A stretch of DNA of 64,000 nucleotides from Promicromonospora sp042731755 (GCF_042731755.1 NZ_JBHWLR010000006.1:1-64000); one strand, 5' to 3'. Counted from the first letter of the stretch, positions 34,857-43,768 are shown. Made by a program: numbers and translations. Notes: a model not told the origin generated them from the letters alone.

Positions 34857-36086
34857 CTATCGAGCCGCGGCCGCGCGCCAGGCGCGCGAGACGGTCGCCT
34901 GACCCAGCACCCGTGTGCCGCGGTAGACCACGATCGACTGGCCGGCCGCGACCCCGCGCAGGGGCGTGCCGGTCAGCTCGACCTCCAGCGCCGGGGCGGA
35001 GACGTCCGGTCCGGAACCGTCCGCTCCGGGCGCGTCCTCCGGTCCGGAGCCATCCGCGCCAGAGGCACCCAGCCCGCTCTCGACCGCCCGCACCCGCGCC
35101 GGGACCGGCGCCCCGTGCGCGCGCACCTGCACCTCGGCGTCGAACCACCCGTCCGGCTCGTGCTCCAGCACGCCGTCGAACCACAGGGCCTTCTCCCCCG
35201 CGATCCGGTCCACGCTCAGCAGCTCCGCCGGCCCCACGACCACGGTGTTCGTCGCGGGCTGCACGTCCACGACGTACCGCGCCTTCCCGTCGGCGGCGGG
35301 GCGGCCGAGGGCCAGCCCGCGCCGCTGGCCCACCGTGAACGCGTAGGCGCCGTCGTGCTCGCCCACCACCTCACCGTCGACGTCCACCACCTCGCCCGGG
35401 CGCGACCCCAGGCGGGACTGGAGGAAGCCGCGGGTGTCGCCGTCGGCCACGAAGCAGATGTCGTAGGAGTCGGGCTTCGCGGAGACCGACAGGCCGCGGC
35501 GCGCGGCCTCGGCCCGCACCTCGTCCTTGGACGCGAACCCGCCCAGCGGGAACATCGCCCGCGCCAGCCGCTCCGGGCCGGCGACGGCCAGCACGTAGGA
35601 CTGGTCCTTGGCGTCGTTCGGCGAGCGGTGCAGTTCGCGCACGGTGCGCGCGCCGCCGTCCGCCTCCGTGCCCGACACCGGGACCTCCCGGGTGACGATC
35701 TGCGCGTAGTGGCCCGTGGCGACGGCGTCGAACCCGAGGGCCGTCGCCTTGTCGAGCAGGGCCTCGAACTTGATGTGCTCGTTGCAGCGCACGCACGGGT
35801 TGGGGGTGCGCCCGGCCTCGTACTCCGACAGGAAGTCGGCGACGACCGTGTCCTCGAACCGCTCGGACAGGTCCCACACGTAGTACGGGATGCCGAGCAC
35901 GTCGGCGGCCCGGCGGGCGTCGCCGGCGTCCTCGATGGAGCAGCAGCCACGCGAGCCCGTGCGGAACTGGTCCCGGTTGCGGGACAGCGCCATGTGCACG
36001 CCCACGACGTCGTGCCCCGCCTCGACGGCGAGCGCGGCGGCGACCGCGGAGTCCACGCCGCCCGACATGGCGGCCAGCACCCTCAC
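34857..36086 (-). CDS. mnmA: tRNA-specific 2-thiouridylase MnmA
   Basis: A 409-residue enzyme that thiolates U34 of certain tRNAs using ATP and a persulfide. The PP-loop is SGGVDS (residues 8-13). The catalytic cysteines are in NPCVRCNEHIKF and DSYDICFVADGD, and the tRNA-binding GHYAQI and KDQSYVLA segments are present. The C-terminal beta-barrel contains an unusual Gly/Ala/Asp/Pro-rich insertion of about 25 residues (around GASGADGSGPEDAPGAD) before the last strands. GTG 36086 overlaps the stop of the cysteine desulfurase gene as GTGA, so sulfur donor and acceptor are co-translated. Confidence 0.95.
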   Translation of the reverse strand: MRVLAAMSGGVDSAVAAALAVEAGHDVVGVHMALSRNRDQFRTGSRGCCSIEDAGDARRAADVLGIPYYVWDLSERFEDTVVADFLSEYEAGRTPNPCVRCNEHIKFEALLDKATALGFDAVATGHYAQIVTREVPVSGTEADGGARTVRELHRSPNDAKDQSYVLAVAGPERLARAMFPLGGFASKDEVRAEAARRGLSVSAKPDSYDICFVADGDTRGFLQSRLGSRPGEVVDVDGEVVGEHDGAYAFTVGQRRGLALGRPAADGKARYVVDVQPATNTVVVGPAELLSVDRIAGEKALWFDGVLEHEPDGWFDAEVQVRAHGAPVPARVRAVESGLGASGADGSGPEDAPGADGSGPDVSAPALEVELTGTPLRGVAAGQSIVVYRGTRVLGQATVSRAWRAAAAR

Positions 36087-37369
36087 GACGCACCGCCCAG
36101 CGCGCGGCCCGACACCAGGCCGGCGGCCTGCGCCCGGGCGACGACCTGCGGCAGCGCAGCCACGAGGCGGTCGACGTCGGACTCGGTGGACGTCGCCCCG
36201 AGCGTGAAGCGCAGCGCGCCGCGGGCCTCGGCCTCGGGCACGCCCATCGCGAGCAGCACGTGCGACGGCTGCGGCACGCCCGCCTGGCAGGCCGAGCCGG
36301 TGGACGCCTGCACGCCCGCGGAGTCCAGCAGGTACAACAGCGAGTCGCCCTCGGCGCCGGGGAACGTGAAGTGCGCGTTCCCGGGCAGCCGGTCGCCCGA
36401 CGCCGGGTCCGGGCCACGCAGGACAGCGGACGGCGCGGCGACGCTCACCCGGGCGACGAGCTCGTCGCGCAGCGCGCGCAGGCGCGCGGCCCGCTGGGGC
36501 AGGCACTCGACGGCGTGGCGCGCGGCGACGCCGAAGGCCGCGATCGAGGCGGCATCGAGCGTGCCGGAGCGCACGCCGCGCTCCTGCCCGCCGCCGTGCA
36601 GCACGGCGTCGAGCGCGAGGTCGCGGCGGGCGAGCAGCGCGCCCACGCCGACGGGGCCGCCCAGCTTGTGGGCGGAGACGGTCATGGCGTCCACGCCGGA
36701 CTCCGCGAAGTCCACCGCGGACTGGCCGACCGCCTGCACGGCGTCGGTGTGCACGGGGATGCCGTAGGGGCGCGCGGCGCGCACCACGTCGCGGACCGGC
36801 TGGAGGGTGCCCACCTCGTTGTTGGCCCACATGACGCTGATCAGCGCCGTCTCGGCGGCGTGGGCGGCGAGCTCGGCGCGCAGGGCGTCCAGGTCGAGCC
36901 GGCCCTCGGCGTCGACGGGCAGCAGCACGATCTCCGCGCCCGCGTGGCCCGCCAGCCAGAACGCGGGGTCGAGCACCGCGTGGTGCTCGACGGCGGAGAC
37001 GAGCACGCGGGTGCGGCGCGTGTCCTGCGCCCGGCGCCCCCAGAAGATGCCCTTGATCGCCAGGTTGTCCGACTCGGTGCCGCCCGACGTGAAGATGACC
37101 TCGCTGGGCCGCGCGCCCAGGGCCTTCGCCAGCGTCTCCCGCGCCTCCTCGACGGCGCGCCGCGACGTGCGGCCCGCCGAATGCAGGGACGACGCGTTGC
37201 CCGTGCGCTGCGCCTCCGCGACGTACGCCGCGAGCGCCGCGGCCGACATCGGCGTGGTCGCGGCGTGGTCGAGGTACGCCCCGTCGGGCTCGCGGGTGGG
37301 CTCGCCGTGGGCGCCGCTCGCCGTCAGGGGCGTGCGCGCCGGGCCAGGGGGCGGAGTGGTCACGATCAT
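36083..37369 (-). CDS. Cysteine desulfurase (NifS/IscS family)
   Basis: A 428-residue PLP enzyme that releases sulfur from cysteine as an enzyme-bound persulfide, here most likely for MnmA. Motifs: YLDHAATTPMS (start of the fold), TSGGTESDNLAI, AVEHHAV, MWANNEVGTLQPV, and VSAHKLGGPVGVGALL, whose lysine binds PLP. The catalytic cysteine loop is STGSACQAG. The start is placed at ATG 37369; a TTG directly before it is in frame. TAGACT ends only two bases upstream, so if that is the -10 a downstream GTG (37363) could be the real leaderless start. It is first of a coupled pair with mnmA. Confidence 0.94.
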   Translation of the reverse strand: MIVTTPPPGPARTPLTASGAHGEPTREPDGAYLDHAATTPMSAAALAAYVAEAQRTGNASSLHSAGRTSRRAVEEARETLAKALGARPSEVIFTSGGTESDNLAIKGIFWGRRAQDTRRTRVLVSAVEHHAVLDPAFWLAGHAGAEIVLLPVDAEGRLDLDALRAELAAHAAETALISVMWANNEVGTLQPVRDVVRAARPYGIPVHTDAVQAVGQSAVDFAESGVDAMTVSAHKLGGPVGVGALLARRDLALDAVLHGGGQERGVRSGTLDAASIAAFGVAARHAVECLPQRAARLRALRDELVARVSVAAPSAVLRGPDPASGDRLPGNAHFTFPGAEGDSLLYLLDSAGVQASTGSACQAGVPQPSHVLLAMGVPEAEARGALRFTLGATSTESDVDRLVAALPQVVARAQAAGLVSGRALGGAS

Positions 37370-37391
37370 CAAGTCTACGAACGCATCCGGG

Positions 37392-37408
37392 CCGGGAACG
37401 CTTCCCGG
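37392..37408 (-). terminator. Short inverted repeat after the PaaK-like gene
   Basis: CCGGGAA (37392-37398) and TTCCCGG (37402-37408) pair perfectly with a three-base loop, 20 bases past the PaaK-like stop and 23 bases before the desulfurase start. It could be a small terminator or an operator. Confidence 0.35.
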
Positions 37409-37427
37409 GGTGTGAGCCGCGCGATGG

Positions 37428-39008
37428 TCACTCCCGGGGGAACACGTGGGTCAGGTCCGTCTCCCACCGGTCCAGGGCGCCCGCGGGGAGCTGCCAGACG
37501 TACTCGTTCTTGAGCTTGCCGCTGTCCGTGGCGAACGGTCCGGTGCGGTGGGCGTAGAACGCGATGGTGGGCAGAGTGCCGTCCGGCGCGGTGCGGACGC
37601 CGTTGTTGAAGTCCCCGTTGCGGCGCCGCAGCTCGTCGACGACGAAGACGCGCAGCCGGTCCTGGTCCAGGGTGCCCGCCTCGGTCGCGGTCGCGCCGAG
37701 CTGGAGCGCGATGTGCAGCTGCCGGTCGCCGCGGTCGTCCTCGTAGCTGATCAGGCGGTGGTTCTCGACCGCCTCCAGCAGCTCCGGGTCGCTGTGCACC
37801 ACGTCGCGCAGCGCGTCCGGCCCGATGACGGCGCCGTTGTAGTCGACGGACAGGTCGGAGCGCCCGTAGTGGAACAGCAGCGGCAGGTCAAGGAACTTCT
37901 CGGCCACGACCTCGTGGTGGCCGAGCTCCTTGAGCACCGGCAGGACGTCGCGCACGCGCGTCACGTGGCCGCGGTCGTGGATGTTGTAGCGCACGCGGGG
38001 GTTGATGTTCCGGTCGCGGGCGATGGTGACGACGAGCTCGCCGTCGTCGTTGGTCTCCAGCAGGTAGTCGAACGGGTTGAACTGGAAGATCATCGGCAGC
38101 ACGCCGTACTCGCCGGTCCGCGTCAGCCGCTCGGACAGGCGCGGGTCCGCGCTGATGGCGCGGCGCAGGGCGACGGTGAAGTCTGTCTCGATGCTGAGGT
38201 TGATCTCCAGGTCGCTGGCCCCGTAGGAGCCGAAGACGCTGTGGGCGTACTTCAGGATGTGCGAGCGCATGTTCTCGCTGATGCCCTCGCCGCCGAACGC
38301 CGCGACGATGTCGTACTGCGCCCAGTCCAGCCGGTCGTCCTCGAACAGGGACTTCAGGAACGGCGGGTAGCTGGTGATGATGTACGTGTAGTCGGTCCCG
38401 AACTCCTGCATCGTGGCGATGATCTTGTCCTTGTCGGGCCCGCAGGACTTGATCATCGTGACCTCGGTGAGCGAGGCCGTGACGTTCATGCCGGTGGCCC
38501 ACGCCCCGAGCGAGAACGCGTTGAGCACGAACGGCTTCTTGCGCAGGGACGACGCCGTCCGCGCGAAGCCGACCTGGAGGAGCTGGCGGGTGGCCGCGCG
38601 CTCCTCGTGGCCGCGTACCCAGCTCGTGGGCGTCCCGGAGCTTCCGGAGGACTCGTCGACGACGACGCCGCGCCGCGGCAGCGCTCCCCCGATGCAGCGC
38701 TCGGGGATGCTCCACCGCTTGACGTAGGACTCCTTGTCCATCTCCGGGATCCCCCGGAACGTCTCGGCCAGCTTGCCCGTGTGGCGCAGCCGGCTGTCGC
38801 GGCCGTGCTCGGCGAGGAACGCGCGGTAGGCGGGCACCTCGCGGGCCGCGAGGTCGAAGGTGCGCCAGGCGCGCAGCCGGCCGAGCCACCAGCGCAGCGG
38901 CTCGATGCCCGGCCCGAGCAGCAGCTTGTGCGTGTGCACGCTGTAGGTCAGGGGGCGCACGACGGCGTCCACCAGGCCGACGAGGGAGAAGGCGAGCAGG
39001 CGCCTCAT
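37428..39008 (-). CDS. PaaK-like adenylate-forming enzyme (phenylacetate-CoA ligase family)
   Basis: A 526-residue protein of the phenylacetate-CoA ligase/coenzyme F390 synthetase branch of adenylating enzymes. The phosphate loop reads DESSGSSGTPTSWVRG (near residue 120). FGSYGASDLEIN stands where the family has the YG-S-E motif, and the NIHDRGHVTRV strand carries the conserved Asp. An N-terminal basic/hydrophobic stretch (MRRLLAFSLVGLVDAVVRPL) could be a membrane-association helix. The usual small C-terminal lid is present, extended to LTHVFPRE. The ATG overlaps the stop of the nitroreductase-like gene as ATGA. The acid it activates is unknown; the coupling implies an acyl-adenylate or thioester that the flavoprotein then modifies, which is inference. 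Confidence 0.82.
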   Translation of the reverse strand: MRRLLAFSLVGLVDAVVRPLTYSVHTHKLLLGPGIEPLRWWLGRLRAWRTFDLAAREVPAYRAFLAEHGRDSRLRHTGKLAETFRGIPEMDKESYVKRWSIPERCIGGALPRRGVVVDESSGSSGTPTSWVRGHEERAATRQLLQVGFARTASSLRKKPFVLNAFSLGAWATGMNVTASLTEVTMIKSCGPDKDKIIATMQEFGTDYTYIITSYPPFLKSLFEDDRLDWAQYDIVAAFGGEGISENMRSHILKYAHSVFGSYGASDLEINLSIETDFTVALRRAISADPRLSERLTRTGEYGVLPMIFQFNPFDYLLETNDDGELVVTIARDRNINPRVRYNIHDRGHVTRVRDVLPVLKELGHHEVVAEKFLDLPLLFHYGRSDLSVDYNGAVIGPDALRDVVHSDPELLEAVENHRLISYEDDRGDRQLHIALQLGATATEAGTLDQDRLRVFVVDELRRRNGDFNNGVRTAPDGTLPTIAFYAHRTGPFATDSGKLKNEYVWQLPAGALDRWETDLTHVFPRE

Positions 39009-40033
39009 GCGGTCGCTCCGATCAGCATCGAGGTGGCCGGACGGCGGTGCGCCACCGGCGGGGTCTTGCTGTACCCGAACCGGAACAGCATCCAGGCCAT
39101 GCGGTCGCCGCCCTCGTCGGCGGCCACCTCCCGGGCGAAGGCCTCGTGCGAGCCGGGGTTGGTGATCACGGTGCCGAACGGGTGCAGGCGCACGCCGTGG
39201 GCGGTGAGCTCCAGCCAGAGGCGCATGAAGGTGCGGCCCGCCTCGACGTGGTCGGCCGGCCGCGCGAACGGGCCCTCCAGCCAGCCGAGCTGCCGCACCC
39301 CGCGCATGGTGTTCAGGTACATCGCGCGGATCGCCCCGCCGATGACCGGCGCGTCCCACAGGCCGCGGTGGCCCATGGCGAACTTCAGCAGACCGCCAGG
39401 CATCAGCATGGCCTCGGCGCTCAGGCCGTCGGCCCGGGAGCGGGCGTCGTCCTTGCTGAAGCGCAACCAGGTCATGATCTCCTCGTAGACGGCGTCGTTG
39501 CGCAGGTCGGAGAACAGCGTGGCCTGGTTGATGTGCACCAGCCGGCGCACGACGCCGCGGTCGGCGGTCGTGCGGAACACGTGGCCGGCGGCGCTCGCCA
39601 CCTCGGTCGCGGCGGCCACGACGTCGTCGGGCACGAGCCGGGCGTCGTACGGACGGCGCGACGTCTGGCGGGACCGGAACAGCGCGAGCCGCGCGCGGGC
39701 GGCGTCGGACACGGGGCGCGGGACCAGCCGCAGCGTCCCCAGGTGGTGCAGGCGGTCGGTGCCGCCGAAGTCCATGTCGCCGTGGTCGAGGCTCTCCTCG
39801 ACCCCGTACCCGAGCCCCTCGGCGACCGTGCGGAGCGACTCCAGGAAGACGCCGGCGCAGACGTGCCCGAACGGGATGCCGAACGACTCGGCGGGCAGCC
39901 CGAGGTCGAGGTCGTAGTACAGCTCGGCGGTGGCCTCGTCCACGGGCCGCAGCTTGATGGGCTGCGAGTTGTGGGGGGACGGGTAGTTGCGGGCGTCCTC
40001 GACGATGCTCAGCCACGGCTCGGTATGCGACAC
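39005..40033 (-). CDS. Acg/nitroreductase-fold flavoprotein
   Basis: A 342-residue protein of the Acg-type nitroreductase superfamily, probably binding FMN. Clues are the early RNYPSPHNSQPIKLRP segment, matching the phosphate-binding RxSxxxNxQPW region of nitroreductases, then RQTSRRPYDARLVPDD and a late GVRLHPFGTVI strand. Acg-type proteins are often duplicated, degenerate nitroreductases that bind or store flavin rather than turn over quickly. GTG 40033 has no ribosome binding site but TAGGTT lies exactly six bases upstream, so it is probably leaderless. It is coupled by a 4-base overlap to the PaaK-like enzyme. Substrate unknown. Confidence 0.78.
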   Translation of the reverse strand: MSHTEPWLSIVEDARNYPSPHNSQPIKLRPVDEATAELYYDLDLGLPAESFGIPFGHVCAGVFLESLRTVAEGLGYGVEESLDHGDMDFGGTDRLHHLGTLRLVPRPVSDAARARLALFRSRQTSRRPYDARLVPDDVVAAATEVASAAGHVFRTTADRGVVRRLVHINQATLFSDLRNDAVYEEIMTWLRFSKDDARSRADGLSAEAMLMPGGLLKFAMGHRGLWDAPVIGGAIRAMYLNTMRGVRQLGWLEGPFARPADHVEAGRTFMRLWLELTAHGVRLHPFGTVITNPGSHEAFAREVAADEGGDRMAWMLFRFGYSKTPPVAHRRPATSMLIGATA

Positions 40034-40039
40034 GACCGC

Positions 40040-40045
40040 AACCTA
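40040..40045 (-). promoter_or_regulatory. Leaderless-type -10 element of the nitroreductase-like gene
   Basis: TAGGTT on the minus strand ends six bases before GTG 40033. No -35 box is evident. Confidence 0.5.
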
Positions 40046-40107
40046 GCGCGACCAGGGCACATACCGACCGGCAAGATGTCGAACCGTTACCCGCCCACAA
40101 ATGTTGG

Positions 40108-40158
40108 GTGCGGGGTATTTGCGCTCCCGGACGGGCTGGAAGCGCAAATACCCCGCAC
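40108..40158 (-). terminator. Long hairpin after phoX
   Basis: An 18-base perfect stem (40108-40125 with 40141-40158) and a 15-base loop lie 36 bases past the phoX stop and ahead of the next promoter on the same strand. The stem has an AT-containing ATTTGCGCT part but no T-tract follows. Confidence 0.75.
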
Positions 40159-40193
40159 TCAGCGGGTCGGGTCAGTGGGTCGGGCAGGTCGGG

Positions 40194-42359
40194 TCAGTGG
40201 CGGTCGCGGTAGACCTGGACCACCGTGGGGCGCGGGCCGCGGAAGTCGCCCGCCTCGACGGTGGCGCCCGCCGCGACGTAGTCCGGGAAGTACGAGTCCG
40301 GCGCCTCGAACGAGCCGTTCTCGCCCGGGTGCTGCACGTTCACGTAGACCATGCCGTCGCGGGAGTCGACCAGCGGCCCGCAGGTCTCCGCGCCGGCGGG
40401 CACCGAGAGGAACTGCTGGACGTGGCCCCGCTCGCGGCCCGCGACCGGCACCTTGAACAGGCCGTCGCACCGGGCGATCGCCGACGAGCTGGGCTGGCCG
40501 TCCGTCGAGATCCAGAGGTTGCCCTCGGCGTCGAACGCGAGGTTGTCGGGGCAGGAGATGGGCGAGACCCGGTCCTTCGGGTAGCCCGAGAAGTACGTGC
40601 CCTCGACGGCGGGGTCGCCGGCCACGAGCAGCAGGTTCCACGTGAACCGCGTCGAGGTCTGGTCGCCCGACGGGATGATCTCGACCACGTGGCCGTCCCG
40701 GTTGCCGTTGGTGGTCACGCCGCCGACGACCTTGTGGGTGCGCGGGTTGGCCTCCGTGGCGCCCTCGGTCGCGTTGCCCGGGGTACGGCCCGAGTTGTTG
40801 GTGCAGGCCACGTAGATCCGGCCCGTGACGGGGCTGATCTCGACGTCCTCGGGGCGGTCCATCTTGGTGGCGCCGACCTTGTCCGCCGCGAGGCGCGTGT
40901 AGATCAGCACCTCCTCGACCGACATGCCCGGCACCTTGCTGCGGCCGTCCTTCACGAGCGGCAGCCACTCGCCGGTGCCGTCGAACGCGCCGTCGGCCGG
41001 GACCGCGCCCGAGCCGTCGATCTGGGCGGCCGGCGAGTCGCCGGTGAACTTGGCGACGAACAGGTCGCCCTCGGACAGGAGCGTCTTGTTGTGGGCGCGC
41101 GCCCCGCGGGAGTCGCCCTTGGCCACGCGGTCCTTGGAGACGAACTTGTAGACGTAGTCGAACGCCTGGTCGTCGCCCATGTACGCGACGGCGTGGCCCT
41201 TGCTCGACAGCGTGACGTTGGCGCCCTCGTGCTTGAACCGGCCCATCGCGGTGTGCTTGACCGGCTTGGCGGCCGGGTCGTACGGGTCGAGCTCGACGAT
41301 CCAGCCGAAGCGGTTGGACTCGTTCTCGTAGCCCGCGGACTGCGCGAAGCGCGGCTCGTCGGCCTCCCAGCCGTAGCTGGTGGAGGCGCCGATGCCGTAG
41401 CGGGCGTCGGCGGTCGGGTTGACCCCGGCGGCCACGAAGTAGCCGTTGAAGTTCTCCTCGCCCGACAGGACGGTGCCCCACGGCGTGGTGCCGCCGGCGC
41501 AGTTGTTCATGGTGCCCAGCACGCGCCGGCCGGTGCGGTCTGCGGCGGTCTTGAGCAGGTCCGAGCCGGCGGCCGGGCCGTCGAGCACGAACTCGGTGTC
41601 CAGGTGGATGCGGCGGTTCAGGACGCTGATGCGCTGGTAGTCCCACGGCTTGCCCGTGGCGCGGCGGCGCACCTCGACGACGGCCATGCCGTGCGCCGCC
41701 CGCTCGATCGCGCGGGAGTAGGCGTTCTTGGTGCGGCTGCCGTCCGCGGCGACGTCCCAGTACTTCTCCGTGGGCGGGAACATGATCTCGGCGTTGGTGT
41801 ACTCCAGGTTGGAGACCAGGATGCCGCGCGTCCCGCGGTGCTTGTCGCCGGGCTGGATCGGCAGGATGTCGAGGTAGTCGCAGTTGTAGCCGAACTGCTT
41901 GGCCTGCTGCTCCGGCGACTGGTTGTTCGGGTCGAAGGTGCGGCCGCCCGGCAGGATCGGGTCGCCCCAGCGGATGATCGGGTCCCAGGTGTAGCCCTCG
42001 GGGACCACCAGCGCGTCGACGTCGACGGGCTGCGGGTCGACGGCGCCGAAGGCGAGACCCTGGCCGTGGCCGGTCCCGGGGAAACGGCCCTCGGGCAGCG
42101 TGGCGGCGGCCGCCGACGGCGCGGTCGCGCCCTGCGCGCCGATCACCACGGCGCCGGCCGCGACGGCCAGCGTGCCGAGCATCGCGCGGCGCGACAGCAC
42201 CGAGCTCACGACGTCCTTGAAGTACTCGTTGGCGCTCTCGTTCGGCGCGGGGTGAAGGCACGCGTCATTGCACTTGAGGCGACAGGTGACGGGGCTGCGC
42301 TTGCCACGCGCATGCGTGTGCACCGTCAGCAGCGGGCGGTTCTCAGGGGCGATCGTCAT
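40194..42359 (-). CDS. phoX: Tat-exported PhoX-family alkaline phosphatase
   Basis: A 721-residue PhoX (DUF839) phosphatase, which releases phosphate from esters outside the cell using calcium and iron. The N terminus has the family's CRLKCNDACLHPAPN segment followed by a twin-arginine signal (SRRAMLGTLAVAAGA, about residues 56-70). The mature domain has GYTWDPIIRWGDPI, FGYNCDYLDILP, ERAAHGMAVVEV, NNCAGGTTPWGTVLSGEENF, EVLIYTRLAADKVGATKMDRPED and DNLAFDAEGNLWISTDGQ, all characteristic. GGAGAG precedes the ATG. A possible PhoP box and a TAGGTT -10 lie upstream, consistent with induction by phosphate starvation, which is family knowledge. It is a single-gene unit ending in a hairpin. Confidence 0.93.
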   Translation of the reverse strand: MTIAPENRPLLTVHTHARGKRSPVTCRLKCNDACLHPAPNESANEYFKDVVSSVLSRRAMLGTLAVAAGAVVIGAQGATAPSAAAATLPEGRFPGTGHGQGLAFGAVDPQPVDVDALVVPEGYTWDPIIRWGDPILPGGRTFDPNNQSPEQQAKQFGYNCDYLDILPIQPGDKHRGTRGILVSNLEYTNAEIMFPPTEKYWDVAADGSRTKNAYSRAIERAAHGMAVVEVRRRATGKPWDYQRISVLNRRIHLDTEFVLDGPAAGSDLLKTAADRTGRRVLGTMNNCAGGTTPWGTVLSGEENFNGYFVAAGVNPTADARYGIGASTSYGWEADEPRFAQSAGYENESNRFGWIVELDPYDPAAKPVKHTAMGRFKHEGANVTLSSKGHAVAYMGDDQAFDYVYKFVSKDRVAKGDSRGARAHNKTLLSEGDLFVAKFTGDSPAAQIDGSGAVPADGAFDGTGEWLPLVKDGRSKVPGMSVEEVLIYTRLAADKVGATKMDRPEDVEISPVTGRIYVACTNNSGRTPGNATEGATEANPRTHKVVGGVTTNGNRDGHVVEIIPSGDQTSTRFTWNLLLVAGDPAVEGTYFSGYPKDRVSPISCPDNLAFDAEGNLWISTDGQPSSSAIARCDGLFKVPVAGRERGHVQQFLSVPAGAETCGPLVDSRDGMVYVNVQHPGENGSFEAPDSYFPDYVAAGATVEAGDFRGPRPTVVQVYRDRH

Positions 42360-42400
42360 CGGAGGCTCTCCGGTCCGAAAAGGGGGGTAGGACGCTCGTC

Positions 42401-42456
42401 AACCTAGGAGGAGGCGATGTCTGCCCCACGAAAGGTCCGGTACGCCCAGGTGAACG
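42401..42456 (-). promoter_or_regulatory. phoX promoter with possible PhoP box
   Basis: TAGGTT (42401-42406) is a candidate -10. Upstream on the minus strand GTTCACCTGGG (42446-42456) matches the 11-base unit of the Streptomyces PHO box closely. The next 11-base registers, CGTACCGGACC and TTTCGTGGGGC, match only weakly. One good unit in the right place upstream of a phoX gene is suggestive only. Confidence 0.4.
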
Positions 42457-42514
42457 GGACGTGTCCAGCAGGTGGGTCCTCCCCCGGGGCCCGGAGCGCG
42501 TCGAGTTCGGTCGG

Positions 42515-42556
42515 CTGCATCGAGACCGGTCCCACGACGGACCGGTCTCGATGCAG
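42515..42556 (-). terminator. Long hairpin after the E1-like/rhodanese gene
   Basis: An 18-base perfect stem (42515-42532 with 42539-42556) with a CACGAC loop lies 28 bases beyond the stop at 42584. No T-tract. Confidence 0.75.
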
Positions 42557-42583
42557 GCGACCGAAGTCACTTACCCCGATTCC

Positions 42584-43768
42584 TCAGCCGACGAGCGCGC
42601 GGCTCGTGACGTCCCGCCAGCCCTCCGCGCGCAGCAGCTGCTCGGCGCCGCGCGAGCGCAGGCCGCGCTCGCACACCACGACGACCGGCCGGTCGGCCGG
42701 GTGGTCCAGCAGCTCGGGCGGGAAGGTCCCGGCGGCCAGGTCTTCCAGCCGCGCGAAGACGGCGCCGGGTACGCCGCCTGGGCGCAGCCCGACGTCGAGC
42801 ACCAGGACGCCGGCGTCGCCCGACGGCGTCTCCGCTGCCTCGGCCGACGTCGCAGTGCTCTCGGCGGACGCCGTCACGACGACCGCGCTCGACGCCGTCG
42901 TACCGGTCCCGCTCGCCGACGGCGTCCCGGCGGACTCGCCCGGCAGCGTCCCGAGGGCCTCTTCCGACGGCGTCCCGACGGTCTCCGCGGACGACGACAC
43001 CGGCTCGCCCGACGGCGCCGCCGCCAGCTCGATCGTGTCCCACCCGGAGGTGCGCGCGTCGTACGCGAGCAGGCGGCCCAGCGCCGGGTCGCCCGTCCCG
43101 GTCAGGACCTTGACCGCCTCGACCGCCATGGTCGAGCCCACCACGCCGCACGCCGGGCTGAGCACGCCGACCGTCGCGCACGACTCCCCCTCGGGCGGCT
43201 GCGGGCCGAACACGTCCGGGTAGGTGATCGCGCGTCCCTCCGGCGCCGCCGACCAGAAGACGCTCACCTGGCCGTCCCAGCCCAGGACCGTGCCCCAGAC
43301 GACGGGCAGCCCCAGCCGCGCCGCGGCGTCGGACACGGCGTAGCGCGTCTCGAACGTGTCGGAACCGTCGACCACCAGGTGGTACCCGGCCAGGATCGCG
43401 GCGGCGTTGTCCCTGGTCAGCCGCTCACGGTGCGCGATCACCTCGACCTCGGGGGCGAGCCCGCGCAGCGTGTCGGCCGCCGAGTCCGGCTTGGCACGTC
43501 CGACGTCGGCGACCGAGTGCAGCACCTGGCGCTGCAGGTTGGAGGCCTCCACGACGTCGTCGTCGATGATGCCGAGCATGCCCACGCCCGCCGCCGCGAG
43601 GTACTGGAGCACCGGCGACCCGAGGCCGCCCGCGCCGACCACGACGACCCGCGACGCGGCGAGGCGCTCCTGCGCGGCCAGGCCGAAGCCGTCGAGCAGG
43701 AGGTGCCGCGCGGCCCGGCGGCGCTCGGCGGGCCCGAGCCCGCCTGCGGGGTTCACGAACGGCTCCAT
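42584..43768 (-). CDS. E1-like sulfur-carrier adenylyltransferase with C-terminal rhodanese (MoeZ/ThiF type)
   Basis: A 394-residue fusion. The N-terminal ThiF/MoeB domain has VVVVGAGGLGSPVLQYLAAA (ATP-binding loop), the IDDDVVEASNLQRQ motif and VDGSDTFETRY. The zinc-type CxxC is missing: the region reads YPDVFGPQPPEGESC. A linker of about 70 residues, almost all Ser, Thr, Ala, Glu and Gly, leads to a rhodanese domain whose persulfide loop is CERGLRS. MoeZ-type proteins adenylate and thiolate small sulfur carriers for molybdopterin, thiamine or thioamino acid synthesis; no carrier protein is encoded nearby. ATG 43768 starts just before the conserved domain, with only a weak ribosome binding site; the frame continues upstream through a terminator hairpin, so the longer form is unlikely. 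Confidence 0.88.
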   Translation of the reverse strand: MEPFVNPAGGLGPAERRRAARHLLLDGFGLAAQERLAASRVVVVGAGGLGSPVLQYLAAAGVGMLGIIDDDVVEASNLQRQVLHSVADVGRAKPDSAADTLRGLAPEVEVIAHRERLTRDNAAAILAGYHLVVDGSDTFETRYAVSDAAARLGLPVVWGTVLGWDGQVSVFWSAAPEGRAITYPDVFGPQPPEGESCATVGVLSPACGVVGSTMAVEAVKVLTGTGDPALGRLLAYDARTSGWDTIELAAAPSGEPVSSSAETVGTPSEEALGTLPGESAGTPSASGTGTTASSAVVVTASAESTATSAEAAETPSGDAGVLVLDVGLRPGGVPGAVFARLEDLAAGTFPPELLDHPADRPVVVVCERGLRSRGAEQLLRAEGWRDVTSRALVG

